From assembly GCF_006094435.1 (NCBI RefSeq), contig NZ_CP034783.1, positions 337,001 through 401,000 of the forward strand: a stretch of 64,000 nt of DNA, read 5' to 3'. Below the pieces are notes generated by a model that saw only the letters and a list, made by a program, of their open reading frames with translations, searched no databases and had not been told where the DNA came from. This DNA comes from Pseudomonas sp. MPC6. Lineage in GTDB: Bacteria > Pseudomonadota > Gammaproteobacteria > Pseudomonadales > Pseudomonadaceae. Of this stretch, positions 47,099 to 57,477 are shown in pieces. How positions within the stretch are numbered: position 1 is the stretch's first letter; each line of letters starts with the position of its first letter. Both the position numbers and the translations under genes were made by a program.

Positions 47099-47154
47099 TG
47101 AGAAGCTCCTTGTCAGGCGACCGAGTGTCGGCGTGAAAGGAGACTAAATGATCT

Positions 47155-47188
47155 AAGAATTCAAAAATAAATAACTTTTTAGAATTAG
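47155..47188 (-). promoter_or_regulatory. sulfur-type element of tauABCD
   Basis: On the minus strand it reads ATTCTAAAAAG (47185-47175) followed by TTATTTATTTTTGAATTC. It lies 57-90 bp before tauA, where an activator of the CysB/Cbl kind would bind. Confidence 0.65.
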
Positions 47189-47230
47189 CTTGTGAGCGGA
47201 AAATTCTAAGGGAGAGGCGCCGCGGCGTTC

Positions 47231-47398
47231 GATGCAGGAGCGTGCTTGCTCGCGAAAAACCTGAGAACGCCGTGAGGTGTCAGGTTCACAGCGTTATCGT
47301 TGACGAGCATCGCTGGCAAGCCAGCTCCTACAGGGGTTTGTGTGGGGCCGCGATCGTTGCGGGATCCCGGATCTGTAGGAGCCGGCTTGCTGGCGAAG
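47231..47398. repeat. three REP elements
   Basis: GCAGGAGCGTGCTTGCTCGC (47231), CGCTGGCAAGCCAGCTCCTA (about 47311) and TGTAGGAGCCGGCTTGCTGG (about 47373) fill the gap between tauA and the end of gshA. Confidence 0.8.
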
Positions 47399-47420
47399 AG
47401 GTCCGCAGGAGCTTCAGAGG

Positions 47421-49004
47421 TCAGTTGCTGATGGCTAAAATGCTTGCCTGATACGACCCGACAAACACATCGAAATCGCCGACTTCGTTCTGCTCCAGCT
47501 CCACCTGCTGCGCCAGCGACGAACGCGCCCGCTCTTCAAACTTCGCTTGCTCCTCGGTGCTCAACGGCTCGCTGCGGAAATACTCCGCATGCACCTGGCT
47601 CTGACGCAGGGAGAACTGAGCAAAACTTTCCTTGTGCTCAGCCATTGCCGCCAGCACCTGGGCCGATGGCGTCAGGGACGGATCCCGGACCTTGGCCAGT
47701 TGCGCATCCAAGGCCTTGCTGTGGGTCTCGCCGCCGTGGCTCTGATCCAGCAGCGCCGCCAGTGGCGCAATCTTCTCCAGCAACTCGCTGGCCCACTCTT
47801 TCATATCCACCGGCTGACCATCGCGTTGCAGTTGCAGGCCCGGACGGCGACCCTCCTTGACCACGCTGAGGAAGTTCGAGGTCGCGTTACCGCATGAGGT
47901 GTTGGTCAGCAGCGGGCTGTCGTTCAGCGCGCAGTACAGCAGGAATGCGTCGAGGAACCGCGACTCCGGCAGGTCGATGCCCATCGGCAGGAACGGGTTG
48001 ATGTCCAGGCAGCGCACCTCGACGTACTGAATGCCACGGGCCACCAGCGCCTGGATCGGCCGTTCGCCGGTGTAGGTCACGCGTTTGGGGCGGATGTTGG
48101 AGTAGTACTCGTTTTCGATCTGCAGGATATTGGTGTTGAGCTGGACCCACTCACCATCCTTGTGCGTGCCGATCTCGACATAGGGTGCATAGGGCGTGGC
48201 CACCGCTTTGCGCAGGCTGTCGGTGTAGCTGGCCAGATCGTTGTAGCAGGGCGTCAGGCCGGCCTGGGCATTGCTCTGGTAGCCCAGGTCGCTCATGCGC
48301 AAGCTGGTGGCGTACGGCAGGTACAGGGTATCCGGGTCCAGTTGTTCCAACTGGTGCGAACGGCCGCGCAGGAAGCCGGCGTCCAGTGCTGGCGAAGCGC
48401 CGAACAGGTACATCAGCAACCAGCTGTAGCGACGGAAGTTACGAATCAGCGCGATATAGGCCGACGACTGATAGTCGCGGTCGGTGCCGACAAAACCTTC
48501 AGACGCCTTGAGCAGCGGCCAGAGCTTCTCCGGCAAGGAAAAGTTGTAATGGATCCCGGCGATGCACTGCATGGTCTTGCCGTAACGCAGGGCCAGGCCC
48601 TTGCGATAGACGTACTTGAGCTGACCGATGTTGGAGGTGCCGTAATAGGCGATCGGAATGTCTTCCTCGGCCGGCAACGGGCACGGCATCGATGGACTCC
48701 ACAGGTACTCGTTGCCGAGCTTGCTGTAGGCAAAACGGTGAATGCTGTCCAGGCTCGCCAAGGTGTCCGCCGGATCGGGCAGGGCCGGGGTGATGAACTC
48801 CAGCAGCGACTCGGAATAGTCGGTGGTGATTTGTTCGTTGGTCAGCGCGGAACCCAATTCTTCCGGGTGCGGCGTTTGCGCCAGGCGACCTTCGCCGGTC
48901 ACGCGCAGGCATTCACGTTCGATGCCGTGAAGACACTGCTCGAGCAGAGAGAGGTTAGCGCGCTCGCCGAGCAGAGCCAGGCGGCGGTTGAGAAGTTCGC
49001 TCAA
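47421..49004 (-). CDS. gshA: glutamate-cysteine ligase
   Basis: This enzyme joins glutamate and cysteine with ATP, the first step of glutathione synthesis. Conserved GshA segments include [51 protein letters not shown] and [17 protein letters not shown]. The start is placed at TTG 49004, which gives [13 protein letters not shown] and 527 residues, the length I recall for P. aeruginosa, with AAGGA at proper spacing; a GTG five codons upstream is the alternative. It is followed on the same strand by nothing and preceded by a REP pair. Confidence 0.93.
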   Translation of the reverse strand: MSELLNRRLALLGERANLSLLEQCLHGIERECLRVTGEGRLAQTPHPEELGSALTNEQITTDYSESLLEFITPALPDPADTLASLDSIHRFAYSKLGNEYLWSPSMPCPLPAEEDIPIAYYGTSNIGQLKYVYRKGLALRYGKTMQCIAGIHYNFSLPEKLWPLLKASEGFVGTDRDYQSSAYIALIRNFRRYSWLLMYLFGASPALDAGFLRGRSHQLEQLDPDTLYLPYATSLRMSDLGYQSNAQAGLTPCYNDLASYTDSLRKAVATPYAPYVEIGTHKDGEWVQLNTNILQIENEYYSNIRPKRVTYTGERPIQALVARGIQYVEVRCLDINPFLPMGIDLPESRFLDAFLLYCALNDSPLLTNTSCGNATSNFLSVVKEGRRPGLQLQRDGQPVDMKEWASELLEKIAPLAALLDQSHGGETHSKALDAQLAKVRDPSLTPSAQVLAAMAEHKESFAQFSLRQSQVHAEYFRSEPLSTEEQAKFEERARSSLAQQVELEQNEVGDFDVFVGSYQASILAISN

Positions 49005-49149
49005 GTTGGATTCCTTCACGCGTCAGTCGCCCCAATATGGGGGTGGGCAAGACGGTCTACAAGGGTGAGTTTGAAACTGGCGTTTTCGCCTGGTTTTTGA
49101 ACAGCACGGAGCACATCCCAGTCAGTCAAGGAGCGATCACCGCAAACCC

Positions 49150-49241
49150 TGTGGGAGCGGGCTTGCTCGCGAAAGCGGTGTGTCAGGCGACTTGAATATT
49201 GACTGACACACCCTATTCGCGAGCAAGCCCGCTCCCACAGA
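49150..49241. repeat. REP pair
   Basis: GTGGGAGCGGGCTTGCTCGC and GCGAGCAAGCCCGCTCCCAC flank 50 bp that also contain TGTGTCAG facing CTGACACA. Confidence 0.85.
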
Positions 49242-49296
49242 AAATCGCGGCGCAGCTTTCATTGCGCCGAAATTAACTCAAAACGTGGGTAAGGAG

Positions 49297-49680
49297 CTAT
49301 AGGACAGCGAACGTGCCCTGTGCTTTTGCGACAAGTTTGTCGCCTTGCATCACGTCAGCTTCGACCACCAACGTGCGGCGGCCCGGGTGAATGACCCGTG
49401 CCGTGCACATCACTTCACCGTCAGAAACGGCGCGAATGTAGTTGATCTTGCATTCGATGGTCACGCTCTGCTGGTCAAAGCCATGGCTGCTGGAACACGC
49501 CAGCCCCATGGCAATGTCCACCAGGCTGAACAAGGCCCCGCCGTGCAGCTTGCCGCCGCGATTGCGCAGCGCTGGCGCAAGCGCCAGGGCGACTTGCGCC
49601 ACCCCGGTTTCCAGGCTGTGCAAGCGACACCCCAGCAGCTTGAAAAACGCGCTTTCGGTCAGGCCGGCAGGCAGCTCCAT
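49297..49680 (-). CDS. PaaI-type hotdog thioesterase
   Basis: A 127-residue single hotdog-fold protein. The catalytic region NRGGKLHGGALFSLVDIAMG (about 41-60) is the usual GGxxHGGxxxxLxD motif of PaaI/YbdB-like acyl-CoA thioesterases. Its ATG overlaps the tex stop (TGATG), so it is translated with tex. The physiological acyl-CoA is unknown. Confidence 0.85.
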   Translation of the reverse strand: MELPAGLTESAFFKLLGCRLHSLETGVAQVALALAPALRNRGGKLHGGALFSLVDIAMGLACSSSHGFDQQSVTIECKINYIRAVSDGEVMCTARVIHPGRRTLVVEADVMQGDKLVAKAQGTFAVL

Positions 49681-52004
49681 CAGCGTTTCTTCAGCTGCTT
49701 GGCGTTGGCGAACAGCGAAGCCATGGCATTGTTGGCCGGCGCCGCTGCCGTGGTTTCCTTGCGCGGTGCGTTGTTCTGGGACTGGCGCGGAGCCGAACCA
49801 GGACGCGCGCCACGGGCACCGTCGATCTTCTCGCCCGGGGTGTCGCTCATGCGCATCGACAGGCCTACGCGTTTGCGCGGGATGTCCACTTCCATCACCT
49901 TCACCTTCACCACGTCACCGGCTTTCACCGCTTCGCGGGGGTCCTTGATGAACTTCTCCGAAAGCGCAGAGATATGCACCAAACCGTCCTGATGCACGCC
50001 GATGTCGACGAATGCGCCGAAGTTCGTCACGTTGGTCACCACGCCTTCGAGGATCATGCCCGGCTGCAGGTCCTTGAGGTCTTCGACGCCTTCCTGGAAC
50101 TCGGCGGTCTTGAACCCTGGACGCGGGTCGCGACCCGGTTTTTCCAGCTCTTGCAGAATGTCGGTGACTGTTGGCAGACCGAACGTCTCGTCAGTGTACT
50201 TCTTCGGGTCAAGACGCTTGAGGAACGTGGCGTCGCCGATCAGCGAACGGATGTCGCGGTCGGTCTCGGCGGCGATGCGCTGAACCAGCGGATAGGCTTC
50301 CGGGTGAACCGCAGACGAATCCAGCGGGTTGTCGCCGTTCATTACACGCAGGAAGCCGGCGGCCTGTTCGAAGGTTTTTTCGCCCAGGCGCGCGACTTTC
50401 TTCAACGCCGCACGGGTCTTGAATGCGCCATGCTCGTCGCGATGGCTGACGATGTTCTGCGCCAACGTCGCGTTGAGGCCGGAGATACGGGCCAGCAGCG
50501 CCACGGAAGCAGTGTTGACGTCGACGCCCACGGCGTTCACGCAGTCCTCGACCACAGCATCCAGGCCGCGCGCCAGTTTCAGCTGCGAGACATCGTGCTG
50601 GTACTGGCCGACGCCGATGGACTTCGGATCGATTTTCACCAGTTCGGCCAGCGGATCCTGAAGACGACGGGCGATCGACACCGCACCACGGATCGACACG
50701 TCGAGGTCCGGGAATTCCTTGGAAGCCAGTTCCGACGCCGAGTAAACCGATGCGCCGGCCTCGGACACCATGACCTTGGTCATCTTCATCGCTGGGTATT
50801 TTTTGATCAGTTCAGCCGCCAGCTTGTCGGTTTCGCGGCTGGCGGTGCCGTTGCCGATGGCGATCAGGTCCACCGCATGCTTGGCGCACAGGGCGGCAAG
50901 AATCGCGAGGGTCTGGTCCCACTTGTTGTGCGGCACATGCGGGTACACCGTGGCGTGATCCAGCAGCTTGCCGGTGGCATCGACCACGGCGACCTTGCAA
51001 CCGGTGCGCAGGCCCGGGTCGAGGCCCAGGGTGGCGCGCGGGCCGGCCGGGGCCGACAGCAGCAAATCGTGCAGGTTGTGGGCGAACACGTTGATCGCTT
51101 CGGTTTCCGCGCCATCGCGCAGCTCACCCAGCAGGTCGGTTTCCAGGTGCGTATAGAGCTTGACCTTCCAGGTCCAGCGCACCACTTCACCCAGCCATTT
51201 GTCGGCGGCGCGATTCTGGTTCTGGATGCCGAATTGCTGGCCGATCATGCCTTCGCACGGGTGCATGGTCCCTGGCAGCTCGTCGCCGACTTTCAGCGCA
51301 GAGCTGAGGATGCCTTCGTTGCGGCCACGGAAAATCGCCAGGGCGCGGTGCGATGGCATGCTTTTCAGCGGTTCGTCGTGTTCGAAGTAGTCGCGGAACT
51401 TGGCGCCTGCCTCTTCCTTGCCGGCGATCACGCGGGCACTGAGGGTGGCTTCCTGCTTGAGGTAGCTGCGCAGCTTGTCCAGGAGGCCGGCGTCTTCGGC
51501 GAACCGCTCCATCAGGATGTACTTGGCGCCCTCAAGGGCTGCCTTCACGTCTGCGACGCCTTTTTCGGCGTCGATGAAGCGCGCTGCTTCGGTTTCAGGG
51601 CTCAGGGTCGGGTCGTTGAACAAGCCGTCTGCCAGCTCGCCGAGGCCGGCTTCCAGGGCGATCTGGCCCTTGGTGCGGCGTTTTTGCTTGTACGGCAGGT
51701 ACAAGTCTTCGAGGCGGGTCTTGGTGTCGGCGAGTTTGATGTCGCGTTCAAGCTGCGGGGTCAGCTTGCCTTGCTCCTGGATGCTGGAGAGGATACTGAT
51801 ACGCCGTTCGTCGAGTTCTCGCAGGTAGCGCAGACGCTCTTCCAGATGACGCAGCTGGATGTCATCGAGGCTGCCGGTCACTTCTTTCCGGTAGCGGGCG
51901 ATGAAGGGCACCGTGGAGCCTTCATCGAGTAGCGCGACGGCCGCTTCGACCTGTTGTGGGCGTACACCGAGTTCCTCGGCGATGCGGCTGTTGATGCTGT
52001 CCAT
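49680..52004 (-). CDS. tex: Tex RNA-binding transcription accessory protein
   Basis: The 774-residue protein has the Tex layout: N-terminal helix-turn-helix-like region, YqgF-like RNase H fold around [16 protein letters not shown], helix-hairpin-helix pair, and a C-terminal S1 domain ([24 protein letters not shown]). It binds nucleic acid and influences transcription and stress survival. ATG 52004 follows AGGTGG; the frame extends five codons upstream without support. Basic low-complexity tail after S1. Confidence 0.93.
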   Translation of the reverse strand: MDSINSRIAEELGVRPQQVEAAVALLDEGSTVPFIARYRKEVTGSLDDIQLRHLEERLRYLRELDERRISILSSIQEQGKLTPQLERDIKLADTKTRLEDLYLPYKQKRRTKGQIALEAGLGELADGLFNDPTLSPETEAARFIDAEKGVADVKAALEGAKYILMERFAEDAGLLDKLRSYLKQEATLSARVIAGKEEAGAKFRDYFEHDEPLKSMPSHRALAIFRGRNEGILSSALKVGDELPGTMHPCEGMIGQQFGIQNQNRAADKWLGEVVRWTWKVKLYTHLETDLLGELRDGAETEAINVFAHNLHDLLLSAPAGPRATLGLDPGLRTGCKVAVVDATGKLLDHATVYPHVPHNKWDQTLAILAALCAKHAVDLIAIGNGTASRETDKLAAELIKKYPAMKMTKVMVSEAGASVYSASELASKEFPDLDVSIRGAVSIARRLQDPLAELVKIDPKSIGVGQYQHDVSQLKLARGLDAVVEDCVNAVGVDVNTASVALLARISGLNATLAQNIVSHRDEHGAFKTRAALKKVARLGEKTFEQAAGFLRVMNGDNPLDSSAVHPEAYPLVQRIAAETDRDIRSLIGDATFLKRLDPKKYTDETFGLPTVTDILQELEKPGRDPRPGFKTAEFQEGVEDLKDLQPGMILEGVVTNVTNFGAFVDIGVHQDGLVHISALSEKFIKDPREAVKAGDVVKVKVMEVDIPRKRVGLSMRMSDTPGEKIDGARGARPGSAPRQSQNNAPRKETTAAAPANNAMASLFANAKQLKKR

Positions 52005-52204
52005 AAAACCACCTGACAAATTGTGAAAGCAGGCTCGCAGGCACCGGGTAAAAGGCTCGGCGAGTCTGGTTGAGCGGCCTGGCCTGCGCCGCTACCTGGA
52101 TCAACAGGCTTCCCGTTGACCCGTGAAATCGAACAATTACTGCCGGTGCCGTAAAAATAAAAAAGCAGCCACCGCAGTAATGATCAGACGTTGCCTGACA
52201 CAAA

Positions 52205-52225
52205 AGGCCGCGCATTATAACCAGC
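52205..52225 (-). promoter_or_regulatory. candidate promoter of tex
   Basis: On the minus strand TGGTTATAATGCG contains a perfect TATAAT about 205 bp before the tex start. The -35 is weak. The rest of the 52005-52365 gap is the divergent control region of tex and amgR. Confidence 0.4.
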
Positions 52226-52365
52226 GTTCGGTCATTCGGGGGCATCAGAGGCTGCAGGCACAATGCGCGGATTCCTGGCGGTGAAGGAAAAATCTGCTAA
52301 CAATGCACACGGTGCGTATAACGGCAGCTACGCCATAATGCGCGCCGAGATCAAAGGAGCATCCA

Positions 52366-53106
52366 ATGAGCAGCACTGCAAACATTGCTGAAGGCGAAAA
52401 AATTCTTATCGTTGACGACGATCCCGGGCTCAGCAGCCTGCTGGAACGCTTTTTCGTCAGCAAGGGCTACCGCGCCCGCGCCGTGCCGAACACCGAGCAA
52501 ATGGACCGCCTGCTGGCGCGTGAAGTGTTCAACCTGGTCGTCCTCGACCTGATGCTGCCCGGTGAAGACGGCTTGACCGCTTGCCGCCGCCTGCGCGGTG
52601 CGAACAATCAGATTCCGATCATCATGCTCACCGCCAAGGGCGATGAACTGAGTCGCATCAAGGGCCTCGAGCTGGGCGCCGACGATTACCTGGCCAAGCC
52701 ATTCAACCCGGACGAGCTGATGGCTCGGGTCAAAGCGGTCCTGCGCCGCCAGGCAGCACCGGTGCCTGGCGCGCCGGGCAGCGAAGACGAAAGCGTGACC
52801 TTCGGTGACTACGAGCTGTCCCTGGCTACCCGCGAGCTCAAGCGCGGCGACGAAGTGCACATGCTCACCACCGGTGAGTTCGCAGTGCTCAAGGCACTGG
52901 TGATGAACGCTCGTCAGCCACTGACCCGCGATAAACTGATGAACCTGGCCCGTGGTCGCGAGTGGGATGCGCTGGAGCGTTCCATCGACGTGCAGATTTC
53001 CCGTCTGCGCCGGATGATCGAACCTGATCCATCCAAGCCACGCTACATTCAGACGGTATGGGGCGTGGGTTACGTGTTCGTTCCGGATGGCGCCGCCACC
53101 AAGTGA
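52366..53106 (+). CDS. amgR: OmpR-family response regulator
   Basis: A 246-residue regulator with receiver (phospho-acceptor D61 in VVLDLMLPG, T89, K111) and an OmpR winged helix (about 145-240, ending QTVWGVGYVF). Next to tex and with the sensor kinase following, it corresponds to AmgR/OmpR of Pseudomonas, which controls envelope stress and aminoglycoside tolerance genes. AAAGGAG precedes ATG 52366. A REP-like hairpin separates it from the kinase gene. Confidence 0.9.
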   Translation: MSSTANIAEGEKILIVDDDPGLSSLLERFFVSKGYRARAVPNTEQMDRLLAREVFNLVVLDLMLPGEDGLTACRRLRGANNQIPIIMLTAKGDELSRIKGLELGADDYLAKPFNPDELMARVKAVLRRQAAPVPGAPGSEDESVTFGDYELSLATRELKRGDEVHMLTTGEFAVLKALVMNARQPLTRDKLMNLARGREWDALERSIDVQISRLRRMIEPDPSKPRYIQTVWGVGYVFVPDGAATK

Positions 53107-53115
53107 TCGGCAATT

Positions 53116-53196
53116 TGTAGGAGCGGGTCTTGCGGATGATTTGTCCGCAGACTCGCCAACCGCAATGTGCGAGCATCGCTCGCTCCTGCAAGCGTT
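53116..53196. repeat. degenerate REP pair between regulator and kinase
   Basis: TTGTAGGAGCGGGTCTTGCG faces GCGAGCATCGCTCGCTCCTG across about 40 bp. It sits within the two-gene operon and may lower kinase relative to regulator expression. Confidence 0.6.
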
Positions 53197-53207
53197 AACG
53201 GTTATTC

Positions 53208-54521
53208 ATGAAAACCCCGGTCTGGTTCCCCCAAAGTTTTTTCGCCCGCACCCTGTGGCTGGTGCTGATCGTCGTCCTGTTTTCCAAGGCGCTGACCCTG
53301 GTTTATCTGTTGATGAACGAGGACGTGCTGGTGGACCGCCAATACAGCCACGGCGTCGCCCTGACGCTTCGCGCCTACTGGGCGGCCGATGAAGAGAACC
53401 GTGAAAAGATTGCCGACAGCGTGCCGCTGATTCGTGTGGTGGGTGCCGGCGTGCCGGAAGGCGAGCAGCACTGGCCCTACAGCGAGATCTACCAACGGCA
53501 GATGCAGACCGAATTGGGTCCCGACACCGAAGTCCGATTACGCATGCATTCGCCACCGGCGCTATGGGTCCGGGCGCCAAGCCTGGGTGACGGCTGGTTG
53601 AAAGTGCCGCTGTATCCGCACCCTCTGCGCGGTCAGAAAATCTGGAACGTCCTCGGCTGGTTCCTGGCCATCGGCTTGCTGTCGACCGCTTCGGCGTGGA
53701 TCTTCGTGAGTCAGCTCAATCAACCCTTGAAGCGTCTGGTGTTTGCCGCGAGGCAACTCGGCCAGGGTCGCAGCGTGCGCCTGCCGATCAGCGACACGCC
53801 CAGTGAAATGACCGAGGTTTACCGTGCCTTCAACCAGATGGCCGAAGACGTCGAACAGGCTGGCCGCGAGCGTGAACTGATGCTGGCCGGGGTGTCCCAC
53901 GACCTGCGCACGCCGCTGACCCGTTTGCGGCTGTCCCTGGAGTTGATGGGCGACCACAGCGACCTGACGGACGACATGGTGCGCGATATCGAAGACATGG
54001 ACGCGATTCTCGACCAGTTCCTGGCTTTCATCCGCGATGGCCGTGACGAGTCGGTGGAAGAGGTGGACTTGACTGACCTGGTGCGCGAAGTCGCCGCGCC
54101 GTACAACCAGAATGAAGAAAAAGTCCAACTGCGCCTGGAGCCGATTCAACCCTTTCCCCTGCGGCGGGTGTCGATGAAGCGGCTGCTGAATAACCTGATC
54201 GGCAACGCGCTGCATCACGCTGGCAGCGGGGTCGAAGTGGCGGCTTATGTGTCCGGGGATGTCAGCGCACCCTATGTGGTGCTGAGTGTCATGGACCGTG
54301 GCGCAGGGATTGATCCGTCGGAGCTGGAAGCGATCTTCAATCCGTTCACCCGCGGTGATCGTGCCCGGGGCGGGAAGGGGACCGGGCTGGGATTAGCCAT
54401 CGTGAAGCGGATTGCTTCGATGCATGGCGGCAATGTCGAACTGCGCAACCGGTCCGGTGGCGGGCTGGAAGCGCGGGTGCGGTTGCCGTTGGGGTTGATG
54501 TTGCCCCGGGATGCGGTTTAA
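53208..54521 (+). CDS. amgS: EnvZ-type sensor histidine kinase
   Basis: The 437-residue kinase has helices at about 17-37 and 146-168 around a periplasmic domain, then HAMP (about 170-222), HisKA with His231 in GVSHDLRTPLTRLRL, and an HATPase domain with N box NNLIGNALHHA and G boxes DRGAGI and GKGTGLGLAIVKRI. It phosphorylates the regulator encoded upstream. Position and sequence match AmgS. Confidence 0.92.
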   Translation: MKTPVWFPQSFFARTLWLVLIVVLFSKALTLVYLLMNEDVLVDRQYSHGVALTLRAYWAADEENREKIADSVPLIRVVGAGVPEGEQHWPYSEIYQRQMQTELGPDTEVRLRMHSPPALWVRAPSLGDGWLKVPLYPHPLRGQKIWNVLGWFLAIGLLSTASAWIFVSQLNQPLKRLVFAARQLGQGRSVRLPISDTPSEMTEVYRAFNQMAEDVEQAGRERELMLAGVSHDLRTPLTRLRLSLELMGDHSDLTDDMVRDIEDMDAILDQFLAFIRDGRDESVEEVDLTDLVREVAAPYNQNEEKVQLRLEPIQPFPLRRVSMKRLLNNLIGNALHHAGSGVEVAAYVSGDVSAPYVVLSVMDRGAGIDPSELEAIFNPFTRGDRARGGKGTGLGLAIVKRIASMHGGNVELRNRSGGGLEARVRLPLGLMLPRDAV

Positions 54522-54581
54522 GCGCTGGCATCTCTGTCATTCCGACGAAGGCGGCCTTACAGCCGCCATATATTTCGGCGA

Positions 54582-55487
54582 TTAACCTTTACCTTTGGTG
54601 CGCGTCATATTCGGCCCACCATTCTTCTCCAGATGCTCGATGATGATCCCCGCGACATTCTTGCTGGTGGTGGCTTCAATCCCCTCCAGCCCCGGCGACG
54701 AGTTCACTTCCATCACCAGCGGACCATGATTGGAACGCAGGATATCCACCCCGGCCACGGCCAACCCCATCACCTTGGCCGCACGCAAGGCCGTCATGCG
54801 CTCTTCCGGCGTGATCTTGATCAGGCTGGCGCTGCCGCCCCGGTGCAGGTTGGAGCGGAATTCCCCGGGCTTGGCCTGGCGTTTCATCGCTGCAATCACC
54901 TTGTCGCCGACCACGAAGCAGCGAATGTCCGCACCGCCGGCTTCCTTGATGTATTCCTGAACCATGATGTTCTGCTTGAGGCCCATGAACGCCTCGATCA
55001 CCGACTCGGCCGCAGTCGCGGTTTCACACAGCACCACGCCGATGCCCTGGGTGCCTTCCAGCACCTTGATCACCAGCGGCGCGCCGTTGACCATCGCGAT
55101 CAAATCGGGAATGTCGTCCGGGGAGTGGGCAAAGCCGGTGACCGGCAAGCCGATCCCGCGGCGCGACAGCAATTGCAGCGAACGCAGTTTGTCCCGCGAG
55201 CGGGCGATGGCCACCGATTCGTTGAGCGGAAATACGCCCATCATTTCGAACTGGCGCAACACCGCGCAGCCATAAAACGTCACCGACGCACCGATCCGTG
55301 GAATCACCGCGTCGAAACCTTCCAGCGGCTTGCCGCGGTAGTGGATCTGCGGCTTGTGGCTGGCAATGTTCATATAGGCGCGCAGGGTGTCGATCACCAC
55401 CATTTCATGGCCACGCTCGGTCCCGGCTTCAACCAGACGACGAGTGGAATACAGACGCGGGTTTCGCGACAGCACAGCGATCTTCAT
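54582..55487 (-). CDS. rimK: ribosomal protein S6 glutamate ligase
   Basis: A 301-residue ATP-grasp ligase that adds glutamates to the C-terminus of ribosomal protein S6. ATP-grasp features include [15 protein letters not shown] and [13 protein letters not shown]. In P. fluorescens RimK is controlled by c-di-GMP and by RimA and RimB, encoded just upstream here. The start overlaps the rimB stop by 4 bp. Confidence 0.93.
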   Translation of the reverse strand: MKIAVLSRNPRLYSTRRLVEAGTERGHEMVVIDTLRAYMNIASHKPQIHYRGKPLEGFDAVIPRIGASVTFYGCAVLRQFEMMGVFPLNESVAIARSRDKLRSLQLLSRRGIGLPVTGFAHSPDDIPDLIAMVNGAPLVIKVLEGTQGIGVVLCETATAAESVIEAFMGLKQNIMVQEYIKEAGGADIRCFVVGDKVIAAMKRQAKPGEFRSNLHRGGSASLIKITPEERMTALRAAKVMGLAVAGVDILRSNHGPLVMEVNSSPGLEGIEATTSKNVAGIIIEHLEKNGGPNMTRTKGKG

Positions 55488-55963
55488 GCAACACCTGTGG
55501 AGGAGGTAGATACCGGGAACACCGGCTTGTCTTGTACGTATTTGATGCCCGGATTGACCACCAGTTGGCCGTCGATCAGGGCTTTGGAACCGAGTAACAG
55601 GCGATACCGCATGGACTTTCGGCAGGCGAGGGTGAACTCGACCCGCCAGACCCGATCACCGAGGGCCAGGGTCGTGCTGACCACGTAACGCATCTGCGCG
55701 TGGCCGTTCGAGCTTTTAATGGTTTTGCGCGTCACCAGCGGAGCTTCGCAGCGCCGGTGACGCAGCTGCACCACCGTGCCCAGGTGCGCAGTAAAACGCA
55801 CCCACTGTTCGCCCTCGCGCTCGAATGGCTCGATGTCGGTGGCATGCAGGCTGGAGGTGCTGGCACCGGTGTCGATTTTTGCCCGCAGGCCGGCGACTCC
55901 CAAATCCGGGAGCGCCACCCACTCGCGCAGACCGACAACGGTCAAATGGTCAAATGTCTTCAA
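55484..55963 (-). CDS. rimB: RimB retropepsin-like protease
   Basis: The 159-residue protein has the aspartic protease motif [14 protein letters not shown] (about 28-41) of the RimB/zinc-protease-annotated family (PF05618). It stands between rimA and rimK, as in P. fluorescens SBW25, where RimB modulates S6 modification. It begins 17 bp after the rimA stop. Confidence 0.88.
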   Translation of the reverse strand: MKTFDHLTVVGLREWVALPDLGVAGLRAKIDTGASTSSLHATDIEPFEREGEQWVRFTAHLGTVVQLRHRRCEAPLVTRKTIKSSNGHAQMRYVVSTTLALGDRVWRVEFTLACRKSMRYRLLLGSKALIDGQLVVNPGIKYVQDKPVFPVSTSSTGVA

Positions 55964-55980
55964 TAGGAAAAAACCGGCGA

Positions 55981-56760
55981 TTAACGCGTCCAGGCGCCAG
56001 GTGTGACCTGGGCCAACGCTTTGAATGCAGGCCTGGCGAACCAGTAACCCTGCATCAGAAATATTCCACAGTCCGCCAGGAAATCCCGTTCTCCGGCACT
56101 TTCGATGCCTTCGGCGATGACTGTAACGTCCAACTCCGCACAGATTGTGACAATCCCTCGAACGATAGCCTGACGAACACGATCGCGATCGACATCGCGG
56201 ATCAGTGCCATGTCGAGTTTGATCAGGTCCGGTTGGAAATCAGCCAGCAGATTGAGCCCCGAGTAACCGGCACCGAAATCGTCGATGGCGGTCTTGAAGC
56301 CGAATTCGCGGTATTCACGCAGAATATTAGTCAAATGGCGATAGTTATCTACGTGCTGGCTTTCCAAGGTTTCGAAAATCAGCCGGTCGATGGGGAAATC
56401 GTGTTTTTTTGCCGCCTCCAGGGTGCTGCGAATACACAGCTCCGGACGGTAAACGGCGTTAGGCATAAAGTTGATCGACAAGTGTGTCTGCATATTTAAA
56501 TTTGCCGCGCCCTCAATGGCTCGTCTCCGGCAAAGCTGGTCGAAGCGGTAACGGTTGTCGTCTGTGACCCGGTCGAGCACCGACAGCGCGCCCTCTCCTG
56601 CGACGCCTCGTACCAATGCTTCATGGGCGAAAATGGACTGGTCGCGCAAATCGACGATCGGTTGATAGGCGAAGGCAAAGTCGAAGCCCAGTGGCTCGCT
56701 CTGTTGGCAGCCCTGACAACCGACCTTGGGCGAGGTCAACGACGACGGAAATATAGTCAC
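55981..56760 (-). CDS. rimA: RimA EAL-domain phosphodiesterase
   Basis: A 259-residue single EAL domain: HEALVRG, SINFMPN, ETLESQH, IDDFGAGYSGLN, KLDM and AEGIES are present, so c-di-GMP hydrolysis is expected. An N-terminal CQGCQ pair (about 14-18) precedes it. Together with rimB and rimK it forms the rimABK operon that links c-di-GMP to ribosome modification. The start is set at GTG 56760, with GGAG 7 bp upstream; a GTG at 56796 lacks a ribosome-binding site. Confidence 0.88.
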   Translation of the reverse strand: MTIFPSSLTSPKVGCQGCQQSEPLGFDFAFAYQPIVDLRDQSIFAHEALVRGVAGEGALSVLDRVTDDNRYRFDQLCRRRAIEGAANLNMQTHLSINFMPNAVYRPELCIRSTLEAAKKHDFPIDRLIFETLESQHVDNYRHLTNILREYREFGFKTAIDDFGAGYSGLNLLADFQPDLIKLDMALIRDVDRDRVRQAIVRGIVTICAELDVTVIAEGIESAGERDFLADCGIFLMQGYWFARPAFKALAQVTPGAWTR

Positions 56761-56876
56761 TCGATCACTCCATGCCGGTGAGCCGGCCTTGATCACATTC
56801 TATCTGGCGGGCCGGGTTCTTGCGCCCGACAGAAACGGTAGTACAGTTCCGACTATGGGCTGAAAGAGGAATTCAA

Positions 56877-57284
56877 GTGACACAAAAACAGGAAGAGGAC
56901 GACAAGGTCCGTCTCGATAAGTGGTTGTGGGCTGCGCGTTTTTATAAAACACGTGCCTTGGCCAAGGCGGCGATAGAAGGTGGCAAGGTGCATTGCCGGG
57001 GCGAACGCTGCAAACCGGGCAAGGAACCGAGGATCGGCGACGAGTTTCAGATTCGCCAAGGCTTCGAGGAACGCACGGTGGTGGTCCAGGCGTTATCCAT
57101 TGTGCGCCGTGGCGCGCCGCAGGCTCAGGCGCTCTATGCCGAAACCGAAGCCAGCGTCGCCAAACGCGAAGCGGCGGCTGCCATGCGCAAGGCCGGTTCG
57201 CTGGGCGTGAGTACCGATGGCAAGCCCAGCAAGAAACAGCGACGGGATTTGTTCAAGTTTCGCGGCAGTAGCAACGACGAGTAA
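56877..57284 (+). CDS. hslR: S4-domain RNA-binding heat-shock protein
   Basis: A 135-residue protein with an N-terminal S4 domain ([29 protein letters not shown], split here as about residues 11-39) and a basic tail. HslR/Hsp15 binds free 50S subunits carrying a stalled nascent chain. GTG 56877 has AGAGGAA upstream. It is divergent from rimA and precedes hslO, as in many pseudomonads and E. coli. Confidence 0.9.
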   Translation: MTQKQEEDDKVRLDKWLWAARFYKTRALAKAAIEGGKVHCRGERCKPGKEPRIGDEFQIRQGFEERTVVVQALSIVRRGAPQAQALYAETEASVAKREAAAAMRKAGSLGVSTDGKPSKKQRRDLFKFRGSSNDE

Positions 57285-57477
57285 TCCCGTTGATCCTGTG
57301 TCGTTCGGGCGAAATCCCACGAAGCCCGACCGGCGCAGGTTTCACCTTGCCTGGAACAAACCCGGGATTGTTCATAAAATGCCTGCCTTGGCTGCACGTA
57401 ACGCACCCCATGGGTGCAGCAGACGCAATGTACAAACGCTTGTATCCCTATTGCCATTACTTCAGATACCCAGACCT

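Noticed and set aside
49974..51932. 652-codon open frame antisense to tex, and similar long antisense frames at 934-2148, 29291-30637 and 30616-31911
   Set aside because: They mirror the codon periodicity of strong genes with clear domains on the other strand and carry no recognisable domain themselves.
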